A DNA stretch of 7,031 nucleotides from Patescibacteria group bacterium UBA1370 (GCA_002306315.1 DBRK01000005.1:1-7031); one strand, 5' to 3'. Counted from the first letter of the stretch, positions 1 through 6,493 are shown. The notes: a model not told the origin generated them from the sequence alone. Numbers and translations are program-made.

Positions 1-1602
1 CAGCCTTTTAGCATTAATAAAGGTGCTATTGATACACCGGAGGCTGTTGACGATTCCGATACTGCCATCGTGCCTCAGGCTGCCTCCCAACCTGCAGCGG
101 CGACTGAGGATGGCGAACTGGGCGACAAGCTGTCGACCCCCAGCGCAGCGAAAATGATTTGGGAATATCCACCGCTGTCGCTGCTGAGCAGTTCGGAGGG
201 CGGAGACGCCGATCGTGGTGATATCAAAGCAAATGCCCAAAAGATAGAAGATACACTGTCTTCTTTTAGCATCAAGGCCAAAGTTGCAGAAGTGAACTAT
301 GGTCCTTCGGTTACGCAATACGCCTTGGACATCACCAAAGGCACCAAACTTTCCAAGATTACCGGTTTGTCTACCGATTTGGCATTGGCGTTAGCAGCGC
401 CGGGCGGGCAAATCCGTATTGAAGCACCGATTGCCGGCCGCTCGTTAGTGGGTATCGAGGTGCCAAACCACTCGGCGCAATTTGTGACGCTGCGGAAGAT
501 GCTTACCAGTCCGGAAATGAAGAAAAATCCTTCAAAATTGGCTGTGGCGCTTGGCATCAATGTCGCCGGCCAGCCGATGGTGATGGATATTGCCAAACTG
601 CCGCACATCCTTATCGCAGGTGCCACCGGTTCCGGTAAATCAGTGGCCATCAATAGTTTCCTGTGCTCGATGTTGTTTCGCGCCAGCCCGGATGAGGTTA
701 AGTTTATCCTGGTCGACCCCAAGCGGGTAGAGCTGACCGGCTACAACGATATTCCGCACTTGCTAGTACCGGTGATTGTCGAACCTAAGAAAGTGGTGGC
801 TGCCCTGAACTGGGCAACGCACGAGATGGATAGGCGCTACAAACAGCTGGCTGAGGTCGGCGTCCGTAACATCGATGCTTACAACGAGTTGGCCGGTTAT
901 GCAGCTATGTATAACATTGTCATCGTTATCGATGAGTTGGCTGATATCATGTTGTTTTCTCCGGCAGAAGTGGAGGAAAGCATCACTCGGATTGCTCAGA
1001 TGGCCCGGGCGGTAGGTATTCACTTGGTGCTGGCTACACAGCGGCCGTCAGTGGACGTTATCACCGGCCTGATCAAAGCCAATATTCCCGGCCGGATTGC
1101 TTTTAATGTCTCATCTATGACCGACTCGCGGGTGATTTTGGATACTCCCGGTGCTGAGAAGCTGCTCGGCCGGGGTGACATGCTTTATTTGCCGCCTGAC
1201 AAGGCTAAACCAATGCGCGTACAGGGAACTTTTGTTTCTGACCAGGAAATCAACAACTTAATTGACTTTATCAAAGCCCAAGGCCAAAAACCAGCGTATG
1301 AAGAAGAGATTACCACTAAATACACCGCTGCTGTCGGGACTGGCGGTGCCAAAACCGGTGCCGGAGCCGGAGACCGCGATGACCTGTTTGACCAGACGGT
1401 TGAATATATTGCCAAGTCCGGCAAAGCCACAACCTCCTCTATTCAGCGCCATTTTTCCATAGGTTACAACCGGGCAGGAAGGATTGTTGACCAGCTCTAT
1501 GCCGCTGGTATGGTAGGTCCGCAGATTGACAGCAAACCCAGAGAGATTAATACTACCGTCATCATGGAGTATCTCCGTTCTAAGGGCGGAGCCGCAGAAT
1601 AG
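1..1602 (+). CDS. ftsK: DNA translocase FtsK/SpoIIIE, 5'-truncated
   Basis: This is the C-terminal part of the hexameric ATP-driven pump that moves chromosomal DNA through the division septum. The frame is open from base 1, so the gene starts outside the window. A GTG at 70 is only an internal valine in a variable linker, and the N-terminal membrane domain is not visible. The alpha domain covers about 165-560. The RecA-like beta motor covers about 560-1290, with Walker A GATGSGKS at 619-642, the family motif VDPKRVEL near 712-735, Walker B IVIVIDELAD at about 916-945 (acidic pair at 931-936), and the LATQRPSVDVITG segment near 1030-1068. From 1378 to the end lies the winged-helix gamma domain (DDLFDQTVEYI, later GYNRAGRIVDQL), which in this family reads polar DNA signals and contacts XerD. 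The stop is TAG at 1600-1602. The motor looks intact. The segment before Walker B is short, with no long insertion. The next gene follows after 51 nt on the same strand. Confidence 0.97.
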   Translation, partial: QPFSINKGAIDTPEAVDDSDTAIVPQAASQPAAATEDGELGDKLSTPSAAKMIWEYPPLSLLSSSEGGDADRGDIKANAQKIEDTLSSFSIKAKVAEVNYGPSVTQYALDITKGTKLSKITGLSTDLALALAAPGGQIRIEAPIAGRSLVGIEVPNHSAQFVTLRKMLTSPEMKKNPSKLAVALGINVAGQPMVMDIAKLPHILIAGATGSGKSVAINSFLCSMLFRASPDEVKFILVDPKRVELTGYNDIPHLLVPVIVEPKKVVAALNWATHEMDRRYKQLAEVGVRNIDAYNELAGYAAMYNIVIVIDELADIMLFSPAEVEESITRIAQMARAVGIHLVLATQRPSVDVITGLIKANIPGRIAFNVSSMTDSRVILDTPGAEKLLGRGDMLYLPPDKAKPMRVQGTFVSDQEINNLIDFIKAQGQKPAYEEEITTKYTAAVGTGGAKTGAGAGDRDDLFDQTVEYIAKSGKATTSSIQRHFSIGYNRAGRIVDQLYAAGMVGPQIDSKPREINTTVIMEYLRSKGGAAE

Positions 1603-1638
1603 ATTTTGCCTGTGAGCTAGCCATCATTTCACCATAAA

Positions 1639-1647
1639 TGCTACAAT
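1639..1647 (+). promoter_or_regulatory. Extended -10 promoter for a leaderless mRNA (DUF4349 gene)
   Basis: TG-C-TACAAT: an extended -10 with the hexamer at 1642-1647. Only 6 nt separate it from the ATG at 1654, so transcription would begin at or next to the start codon. No purine-rich Shine-Dalgarno sequence lies between. I see no good -35 box at the expected distance, so the TG extension would have to compensate. The same spacing occurs before the gene at 5659. Confidence 0.55.
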
Positions 1648-1653
1648 GGTTTT

Positions 1654-2583
1654 ATGAACAAAAAGCGCCTTCTTCTTATCGTGGGCGGTTTGGCAGTGGC
1701 CACCCTACTTATTTCTACTGCCAGTAGGGGAGGAGGGCTTTCCAGGCTGATGAAGGTTTTGCCTCATCCATACTCGGGAGAAATGGGTATAGGCGGTGCC
1801 GCTCCCAGCAGAATGGAGCCGGATTTGATGGTAGCTGAGGATAGGATGATAGGCAGCCCTGGTATCTATCCACCTTACTATCCTTATCCGGAAGACAATG
1901 CCCTAGACGTAAGTGAGAGGTTATTGACCAGGAGTGCTTACTATTCGGTAATTCATTCCAATCCTGCTGATTATTTGCGATCTATGCGCGAGTACATTGA
2001 AAGTATTGACGGCCAGGTTTTGTCATATTCAATGGGAAAACATGACCGCTATTCCACGGGTTATCTGTATGCCAAGATTCCAGCGGACCGCTTTGATGAT
2101 GCAACCAGGCTTACAGTTGAAGGCGTCAGGGAGGTCGTTGAAGAAAATGTCAGTGCCGATGATATTACCGGCCAAGTGGTAGGTCAGCAGGAGCGCTTGG
2201 ACAGCCTCCAGGCTGAGTTGGTCGAAAGGCAGGCAGAACTGGCTGCTCTGACGGTTGGTACTCCGGAATATACCCGGGTGCAGGGCTTGATTGATAATCT
2301 GGAAAGACAAATAGAACGGCTCGAAGACGCGCAGGAAAGCACTGAGGAAAGAGTCCAGTACTCAACTTTAAATATCTCCGTAGCTGACAGCAGCCGCTAT
2401 TTCAAACCCGGCGTCCCCGGCGATTTCATGTCAGAGTTGCTGGCGGCTTGGGATTCTCTGAAAGTAACTCTGTTGCGGCTCGGCGCTTTTGCCATTTGGG
2501 CAGTGGTATATGCTGTGATCTGGCTGCCGGTGGTGTTGATTGCTGCCTGGGTGTGGAAGAAGGTAAAGCGGCCGGTAGTCTAG
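1654..2583 (+). CDS. DUF4349 domain membrane protein
   Basis: A 309-residue protein with the DUF4349 layout. It has an N-terminal signal anchor (residues about 4-22, no lipobox Cys), then a Gly/Pro/Tyr-rich stretch to about 82. An extracytoplasmic alpha/beta domain follows at about 85-170 (RSAYYSVIHSNPADYLRSM, then GYLYAKIPADRFDDA). Next are a charged coiled coil at about 176-236 (QQERLDSLQAELVERQAEL) and the short strand VQYSTLNISV, where two such strands would form the domain's sheet. A long C-terminal membrane segment (about 273-303) ends in a basic tail. The molecular role of DUF4349 proteins is not established; they are envelope proteins sometimes suggested to sense or scaffold. The ATG at 1654 fits the anchor and the -10 element just upstream. 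The gene may also be read through from ftsK, because I see no terminator between them. A hairpin 22 nt after its stop could end transcription in both directions. Confidence 0.85.
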   Translation: MNKKRLLLIVGGLAVATLLISTASRGGGLSRLMKVLPHPYSGEMGIGGAAPSRMEPDLMVAEDRMIGSPGIYPPYYPYPEDNALDVSERLLTRSAYYSVIHSNPADYLRSMREYIESIDGQVLSYSMGKHDRYSTGYLYAKIPADRFDDATRLTVEGVREVVEENVSADDITGQVVGQQERLDSLQAELVERQAELAALTVGTPEYTRVQGLIDNLERQIERLEDAQESTEERVQYSTLNISVADSSRYFKPGVPGDFMSELLAAWDSLKVTLLRLGAFAIWAVVYAVIWLPVVLIAAWVWKKVKRPVV

Positions 2584-2605
2584 GATTTATCTCTGAGAGA
2601 AAGTA

Positions 2606-2631
2606 AAAGAGTCCGCTACAGCGGACTCTTT
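2606..2631 (-). terminator. Intrinsic terminator of ssrA, possibly bidirectional
   Basis: A perfect 11-bp stem (2606-2616 with 2621-2631) closes a 4-nt loop (TACA on the plus strand). Reading the minus strand, the right arm runs into TTTT followed by ACTTT, a reasonable U-tract, 4 nt after the tmRNA discriminator base. On the plus strand the arm ends in TTT then AG, so it is a weaker terminator for the DUF4349 gene. Confidence 0.85.
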
Positions 2632-2857
2632 AGTGTGGAGATGGGGGGTAATGAACCCCCGTCCGCAATAGAACAATAACATCATCTACAGACTTAGTTG
2701 GCTTTTGTTAATGCTGTGGCGGTGAGTCAACCAACCATACCAGAGCAATCCTTGTCTTAGTGCTTATGCTGGCCGTAACAAGCGGCGGACAGCTGTCACA
2801 TTGACTGTGTTTTCACCCGGAAGCCGGCACCAATGAAACCGTGCGACCAGATGCCGA

Positions 2858-2953
2858 TTACGCTGCGAGAGCGTAGTTCGGAGCAAAACTTGATCCGAGT
2901 CCAGCAACAAAGTTGGTGGCGGTATCAAGAATGCCTACTGCTTTATTTTTTGC
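2858..2953 (-). other. ssrA: tmRNA tag reading frame (31-residue degradation tag plus stop)
   Basis: The likely resume codon is GCA at 2953-2951. Reading from it gives a tag that starts AKNKAVGILD and ends GSSFAPNYALAA, followed by TAA at 2860-2858. NYALAA is the classic ClpXP/SspB-type tag end, so frame and end are certain. The resume codon is inferred: GCA is tmRNA nucleotide 92 and lies 11 nt after pseudoknot PK1, very close to the E. coli arrangement as I recall it. A second in-frame GCA at 2941-2939 would give 27 residues. Either length is well above the usual tag of roughly 8-15 residues. Confidence 0.85.
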
Positions 2954-2964
2954 AGTTGTGTTTT

Positions 2965-2998
2965 TAACCCTGTTTTACGTCTTCCTTGGTCAAAGACG
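2965..2998 (-). other. tmRNA pseudoknot PK1
   Basis: On the minus strand CGTCTT (2998-2993) pairs with AAGACG (2983-2978), and the loop bases TGACC (2992-2988) pair with GGTTA (2969-2965) downstream, with one G-U. This is an H-type pseudoknot immediately before the tag, the usual place of PK1, which sets the resume codon. Confidence 0.75.
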
Positions 2999-3055
2999 GT
3001 CTGCAGATGTTAATGAGCGTATCACGTCAAAGCAATACATCCCCAAAGTATTGAT

Positions 3056-3083
3056 ATTATAGGTTTTTGGTGGTGGTTTGCAA
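3056..3083 (-). promoter_or_regulatory. ssrA promoter
   Basis: On the minus strand TTGCAA (3083-3078), a 16-nt spacer, then a perfect TATAAT (3061-3056). The mature tmRNA 5' end is 11 nt after the -10, so a few leader bases probably remain for RNase P to remove. It lies back to back with the upstream region of the glycosyltransferase gene. Confidence 0.75.
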
Positions 3084-3120
3084 GAGCTGATGGTCTAGTC
3101 ATAGCAGAAATAAGCAATTC

Positions 3121-3129
3121 TGTTAAAGT
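3121..3129 (+). promoter_or_regulatory. Candidate extended -10 of the glycosyltransferase gene
   Basis: TG-T-TAAAGT ends 7 nt before the ATG at 3137. The hexamer matches TATAAT at 4 of 6 positions and has the TG extension, but there is no convincing -35. No Shine-Dalgarno sequence is present (AATATTT precedes ATG), so a leaderless mRNA is likely. Weaker than the sites before 1654 and 5659. Confidence 0.35.
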
Positions 3130-3136
3130 AATATTT

Positions 3137-4849
3137 ATGAAGCGCCACTGGATCTTGGGTTGTATTCTGTTGATTGCCCTGGCTTTGCGACTTTATCGTC
3201 TGGGGGAGGTGCCATGGGGGTTGCATGCCGACGAAGCATCTTTTGTTATCAACACGGTTTCTATCATGGAAACTCTCCGGGATGAAGATGGCCGGTTGTT
3301 GCCAATCTATTTGCACTCGATTAAAGACCCTAAACCGTCATTGTTTTCATATCTGCAGATTCCTGGATTCTTAATTTTCGGACCTACAGCTGCAGCCTCA
3401 CGCTTGCCTTCTGCGGTAATGGGAGTTGTTTCAATTTATCTAACCTATCTCTTAGTGCAGGAAGTTACAACAAACCGCCGTTGGGCATTGCTCACGGCTT
3501 CGGTGTTGGTAATTTCTCCTTGGCATATTATGAACTCACGCTCTACTCAAGAAGTGATCATGAGTTATACGTTTTCTCTTGGAGCCTTATTGGCTTTTGC
3601 TAGTTTATACCAAGAGGTTTTTATAGCCCGGAGGTCCTTTATTTTGCGTCAACATGGAAGCCGGCTTCTGCTATTTTCCTTGTTAGCTTTCCTGGCGATG
3701 TATTCCTACCATTCGGCTAAGATTTTCCTTCTGCTGATCGTCGGCCTGGTACTTGCAGTAACAATTTTTAATAAGCTGGAGAAGAAACATTTAAAGCATT
3801 CGTTGTTGTTTTTGGCGGCAGTTGTTATCCCTTTTGTATTAACAGCTTCATCCGCTGTCGTCCGTTTTGAGGCAGTTGGTATTCTTAATGATGACCTGCC
3901 AATTGCATTGATACATGATTACACATCCAGGGTGACGGGAAAAACGCCGGGGTTTCTGATTAGAGTCTTCTTTAATAAGCCGGTTTTTTATACTAGACAT
4001 TTTTTGCAGCAGTATTTAGATCATTTTTCCGGAAGCTTTTTTTTCCTGAACGGTGGCAAAACCGGCAGACATTTGATCCCTTCGGTTGGCGTCATGCATA
4101 TAATTGAAATTTTGCCGGCTTTGGCGGGTTTGTACTATTTTGCTATGTACAGCAGGCTGAAAAGATTGCTTCCTTTGTGGTTCCTTGTATTAGCCGTTTC
4201 TCCTGTAGCAGCCGCAATGACGCTTGAGGACATACCCAGTACAACTAGGGCGTTTTTTATGGTGTTGCCATTGGCATTTTTGGCTGCAGTGGGAACAGAG
4301 TGGATATTCTCAAAGTGTAGGAGAGGGAGTAGCACTCTGATATTGGTGTTTTTGTTAGGATACATTTGGTCGTTAGCATTCTTTACTCACCAGTTTTTTA
4401 CAGTAATGCCGGTCTGGCAGCCATGGCATCGCAGCAGGGATTATGAAATAGCAGCCAGGATTATTTCAGATAATCAGCATTTGTTTGATGAGGTCATCAT
4501 CTCTAACGATTTGAGAGAAATGTATATCTACCTCTGGATGAATGGCAAAATTTCCCTACCACAGCTCAAGGAACAACCGTTAGCCCGTTATCAGGAAAAG
4601 TATACTCTTGGTAAATATTCATTTAACCGTGGTCATTGTGATTTTTCTGCAGCCGATGGCGAGGTGCTGATGGTTGGATCATTGGAATGTGCCAAGAAAG
4701 CACCTAAAGGGAATTATTTTGTCCTGGAGCCATCAAGGTTTGATGATGGGGTTCCGGCTTTTGCAATGATGACAAATGCAGAGGCTACACTAAGCGGCAA
4801 ACTAAACCATCTCATGCCGCCATCTACTATCCCCCATGAGCCAGAGTAA
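3137..4849 (+). CDS. GT39-like integral membrane glycosyltransferase
   Basis: A 570-residue polytopic protein resembling the dolichyl/undecaprenyl-phosphate sugar:mannosyltransferase family (PMT/ArnT, GT39/GT83, GT-C fold). Such enzymes move a sugar from a lipid-phosphate donor to a protein or envelope glycan on the outer face of the membrane. An N-terminal membrane helix (about 5-20) leads into LYRLGEVPWGLHADEAS. The acidic pair D32-E33 in the first external loop is the expected catalytic site, followed by a DPKPSLFSYL segment. More helices lie at about 76-132, 140-160, 176-212, 222-240, 320-338, 344-360, 370-390 and 400-420. LVISPWHIMNSRS near 124-136 and PSTTRAFF near 367-374 are typical of the family. 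Residues 430-570 look soluble and extracytoplasmic. Donor and acceptor cannot be read from sequence. The ATG at 3137 starts directly at the first helix. Its last 23 nt overlap the end of comF on the opposite strand. Confidence 0.85.
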   Translation: MKRHWILGCILLIALALRLYRLGEVPWGLHADEASFVINTVSIMETLRDEDGRLLPIYLHSIKDPKPSLFSYLQIPGFLIFGPTAAASRLPSAVMGVVSIYLTYLLVQEVTTNRRWALLTASVLVISPWHIMNSRSTQEVIMSYTFSLGALLAFASLYQEVFIARRSFILRQHGSRLLLFSLLAFLAMYSYHSAKIFLLLIVGLVLAVTIFNKLEKKHLKHSLLFLAAVVIPFVLTASSAVVRFEAVGILNDDLPIALIHDYTSRVTGKTPGFLIRVFFNKPVFYTRHFLQQYLDHFSGSFFFLNGGKTGRHLIPSVGVMHIIEILPALAGLYYFAMYSRLKRLLPLWFLVLAVSPVAAAMTLEDIPSTTRAFFMVLPLAFLAAVGTEWIFSKCRRGSSTLILVFLLGYIWSLAFFTHQFFTVMPVWQPWHRSRDYEIAARIISDNQHLFDEVIISNDLREMYIYLWMNGKISLPQLKEQPLARYQEKYTLGKYSFNRGHCDFSAADGEVLMVGSLECAKKAPKGNYFVLEPSRFDDGVPAFAMMTNAEATLSGKLNHLMPPSTIPHEPE

Positions 4850-5477
4850 CACCGATTATTGTTTTGGCGCCGTTTTGTTTTAGGACTTTGGCACACTCAT
4901 TCAGCGTGGCACCGGTAGTAGTAACATCATCGACAAGCAGACAGGTTTTTCCTTGAATTGTGCACGGAGGCACTGTCAGAGCAAAGGCACCGCTAAGGTT
5001 AGCCAGCCGGTCCTCGCGGCTTTTGGAGCGGGCTTGTGCAGACGTATGTATTTTTCTAGTTAAGGCAGGGCAGTGAGGTTTTCCCATCAGTAAAGCCAAA
5101 TGTTTCGCAATCAATGCCGCTTGATTGTATCCTCTGGTTTTTTGGCGCTTAGGGTGGAGCGGCACTGGGATTATCAGATCGCACTCAGGCAGAAGCACGG
5201 TATGGTATATCAGTTCGGCGCAAAGTTGACCTGTGGCTTCTATGCCCTGAAACTTGAGAGCATGAACAATTTTTTTGGTTTTTTCATCATACTCCAGAGC
5301 TGACAAAAGGTGGTCAAGAGCCGTATTCTCCAGACTTATTTTGACCGGCAAAGGAAGAAACGCCAACTGAGTGAAGCAGCGGTTGCATAGGAGGGTGCCA
5401 TAGCGGTCGCAACACAGGCAAAATTCCGGCCATAACAAAAACAACAGAGAGTTTTTTAGATTCTCCCAAAAATTCAC
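4827..5477 (-). CDS. comF: ComF family phosphoribosyltransferase-like protein
   Basis: ComF is a cytoplasmic protein linked to natural DNA uptake, thought to act with ComFA and the recombination machinery on incoming single-stranded DNA. From the GTG at 5477 it has 216 residues, normal for the family. N-terminal zinc-binding cysteines lie in CLCC (20-23) and CNRC (31-34). The family signature PVPLHPKRQKTRGYNQA starts at about 104. The PRPP-binding loop VDDVTTTGAT is at about 182-191, and the protein ends VTLAHGG. The frame stays open upstream to a GTG at 5558, but that longer version begins inside the tRNA gene and adds residues unlike ComF. GTG 5477 has a -10-like element 6 nt upstream and gives the usual short lead to the zinc motif. 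It sits 48 nt downstream of tRNA-Val copy 1 and may be cotranscribed with it. There is no terminator after it; it overlaps the converging glycosyltransferase gene. Confidence 0.88.
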   Translation of the reverse strand: MNFWENLKNSLLFLLWPEFCLCCDRYGTLLCNRCFTQLAFLPLPVKISLENTALDHLLSALEYDEKTKKIVHALKFQGIEATGQLCAELIYHTVLLPECDLIIPVPLHPKRQKTRGYNQAALIAKHLALLMGKPHCPALTRKIHTSAQARSKSREDRLANLSGAFALTVPPCTIQGKTCLLVDDVTTTGATLNECAKVLKQNGAKTIIGVTLAHGG

Positions 5478-5483
5478 AACATT

Positions 5484-5492
5484 GGTATACCA
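5484..5492 (-). promoter_or_regulatory. Candidate extended -10 of comF
   Basis: On the minus strand TG-G-TATACC lies exactly 6 nt before the GTG at 5477, the spacing also seen at 1654 and 5659. The hexamer matches TATAAT at 4 of 6, and no clear -35 is visible. It supports the GTG start but is weak alone. Confidence 0.3.
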
Positions 5493-5524
5493 GTTACTCC
5501 ATGCGGGAAATGTACAAAATGCCA

Positions 5525-5599
5525 GTGGTCGCACCTGGGCTCGAACCAGGGACCTCACGAATGTGAATCGTGCGCTCTAACCAACTGAACTATGCGACC
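5525..5599. repeat. 75-bp direct repeat, left copy (tRNA-Val)
   Basis: Identical to 6494-6568 except for one base (5589 versus 6558), offset 969 bp. The repeat covers the whole tRNA gene plus one base past the discriminator and stops exactly at the tRNA 5' end. The flanks outside (comF side and dus side) are unrelated to each other. Confidence 0.95.
5526..5599 (-). tRNA. tRNA-Val(CAC), copy 1
   Basis: A 74-nt cloverleaf. The acceptor stem GGTCGCA/TGCGACC is perfect and the discriminator is A at 5526; CCA is not encoded. The D stem is GTTC/GAGC with a U11-G24 wobble. The anticodon stem CACGA/TCGTG closes the loop TTCACAT, giving anticodon CAC (reads GUG). The T arm is CCTGG-TTCGAGC-CCAGG. A73, A35 and C36 agree with valine identity. 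It differs from copy 2 only at tRNA position 11 (plus-strand base 5589, A here and G at 6558), which keeps pairing. It has a candidate promoter just upstream, and comF follows 48 nt after it. Confidence 0.95.
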
Positions 5600-5612
5600 T
5601 TTATTCTTAGCT

Positions 5613-5640
5613 ATTATCCATAGTTGAGAAAACTTGCTAA
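5613..5640 (-). promoter_or_regulatory. Candidate promoter of tRNA-Val copy 1
   Basis: On the minus strand TTAGCA (5640-5635), a 16-nt spacer, then GATAAT (5618-5613, 5 of 6 to TATAAT). The tRNA 5' end follows 13 nt later. It overlaps the plus-strand promoter at 5624-5652. Confidence 0.45.
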
Positions 5641-5652
5641 TAGACGTACAAT
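5624..5652 (+). promoter_or_regulatory. Promoter for a leaderless mRNA (gene at 5659)
   Basis: TTGAGA (5624-5629), a 17-nt spacer, TACAAT (5647-5652), then 6 nt to the ATG at 5659. Both boxes and the spacing are near sigma-70 consensus, and no Shine-Dalgarno sequence is possible in the 6 nt left. This is the best promoter in the window for a leaderless start. Confidence 0.7.
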
Positions 5653-5658
5653 TTACGG

Positions 5659-6480
5659 ATGAACATACGAAGAGTGTTTGCACCTGCATTCAATAAAGAG
5701 CTAACAGATGACACAAAGCATCTTTCAGGCCAAGAAATAGAGAGAATTGTTGCTGACGAACAAACTGATACGAAGAATTCAAATGCAGTGGGTGGAAGTA
5801 GAGCATATTTTATAAAAAACTTTTTCAGATCGCCCCGTGTTGTATTAATAGTTGCACTTTTCTTTGTGAGCGGTTGTTTAATCGTTGCTTTTGCAGCAAA
5901 CTCCTATATTAAAAGTAATAATTCTTCTCAGGACAGTCTGATTCTTGAAAACCAAGGGGTCGATTCCATAGAAAATATTGATGATAATGCAGCCATACCT
6001 TCAACCTCATCTGCAGATGCCAGCGTATCCGGGCTGATAAGTAGTCCCAGCGCCAGGCCAACCATCAACCCTTTTCCTAGTCCAAGTATTAAACCTTTAT
6101 CTACTCCAGCACTTATTCAACCCACTTCCACTCCAGTGCCAACAAACAAACCAAAGTCGACACCCACACCCACACCAACCCCTGAACCTCGGCAGAAAAA
6201 TCCGCCAATTATTAACATCTCATACCCTTCAGAAATGCAGGACATCGCTATGGATGATTCGCAGTCGCTTTGTATTGTTGATTCCCCAGCAGGTGGTGAT
6301 ACCAGCGGTTTACAGCGAAAATACGACTTAAATAACGACGGCTGGACCAGCTATAAAGACATGTACACATTGTGTATCGAGCCAGAAGAAGGTCTTAATA
6401 TCATTCAACTCAAATATCGAAACAAGTACGGTGACGAGTCGTCTACTTACTCAGTTCAATTTAAATTTGAAAAGCTATAA
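5659..6480 (+). CDS. Membrane-anchored Thr/Pro-rich surface protein, function unknown
   Basis: I do not recognise a named family for this 273-residue protein. It has a charged cytoplasmic N-terminus (1-60) and one membrane helix (about 61-80, VVLIVALFFVSGCLIVAFAA, preceded by basic residues). An acidic Ser/Asn stretch (81-128) is followed by an extended linker rich in Ser, Thr and Pro (129-183, including TPTPTPTPEP). The compact C-terminal domain (184-273) looks like an Ig-like beta sandwich. It has two cysteines (205, 239) that could form a disulfide, a DLNNDGW loop (223-229) resembling calcium-binding DxNxDG loops, and a final strand set around GLNIIQLKYRNKYGDESSTYSVQF. The shape is that of a domain held off the membrane on a rigid, possibly glycosylated, stalk. 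It is the only gene between the two tRNA-Val copies and looks AT-richer than ftsK and the DUF4349 gene. The stop is 14 nt before tRNA copy 2, with no visible terminator. Confidence 0.8.
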   Translation: MNIRRVFAPAFNKELTDDTKHLSGQEIERIVADEQTDTKNSNAVGGSRAYFIKNFFRSPRVVLIVALFFVSGCLIVAFAANSYIKSNNSSQDSLILENQGVDSIENIDDNAAIPSTSSADASVSGLISSPSARPTINPFPSPSIKPLSTPALIQPTSTPVPTNKPKSTPTPTPTPEPRQKNPPIINISYPSEMQDIAMDDSQSLCIVDSPAGGDTSGLQRKYDLNNDGWTSYKDMYTLCIEPEEGLNIIQLKYRNKYGDESSTYSVQFKFEKL

Positions 6481-6493
6481 AATTATTCCTAAT

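Larger units (their letters stand above)
2636..3044 (-). ncRNA. ssrA: tmRNA (transfer-messenger RNA), one-piece
   Basis: tmRNA rescues ribosomes stalled on nonstop mRNAs, acting as an alanyl-tRNA and then as a short mRNA encoding a degradation tag. The 5' end GGGGATG (3044-3038) pairs with CATCTCC (2643-2637) in a 7-bp acceptor stem carrying the G3:U70 alanine identity pair. The discriminator A is at 2636 and CCA is not encoded. The T arm is GGGGG-TTCATTA-CCCCC. The 5' TTTGACG box matches the family's TTCGACG. An 11-bp P2 helix forms between 3009-2999 and 2693-2683, and the 3' CTAAG..TGTAGA box is present. The tag frame ends in NYALAA and a stop. At 409 nt it has normal length for one-piece tmRNA. 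It has its own promoter and terminator and is transcribed against its neighbours. Oddities: a long tag, U where the T loop normally has A58, and a short D-loop side. This gene accounts for nearly all of the 2584-3136 interval. Confidence 0.95.

Noticed and set aside
70..72. GTG at 70 as the start of ftsK
   Set aside because: The frame is open to base 1, and the sequence before it reads as the same low-complexity linker. A full FtsK has a membrane domain further upstream.
3095..3316. Minus-strand open frame across the start of the glycosyltransferase gene
   Set aside because: It is antisense to a well-supported coding region, has no family resemblance and no start signals.
5478..5558. Longer comF start at the GTG at 5558, adding 27 residues
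   Set aside because: It begins inside the tRNA-Val gene, and its first residues are simply translated tRNA. The added part does not resemble ComF, whose zinc motif normally comes within about 20-30 residues of the start, as it does from GTG 5477.
5526..5599. Reading the tRNAs as tRNA-His because GTG appears near the anticodon loop
   Set aside because: Folding puts CACGA/TCGTG in the stem and TTCACAT in the loop, so the anticodon is CAC (valine). There is no extra G-1 as expected for tRNA-His.
6130..6190. Short tandem ACACCC/ACACCA units as a DNA repeat or CRISPR-like array
   Set aside because: They are codons of the Thr/Pro stalk in one open frame, with no spacers and no regular longer unit.
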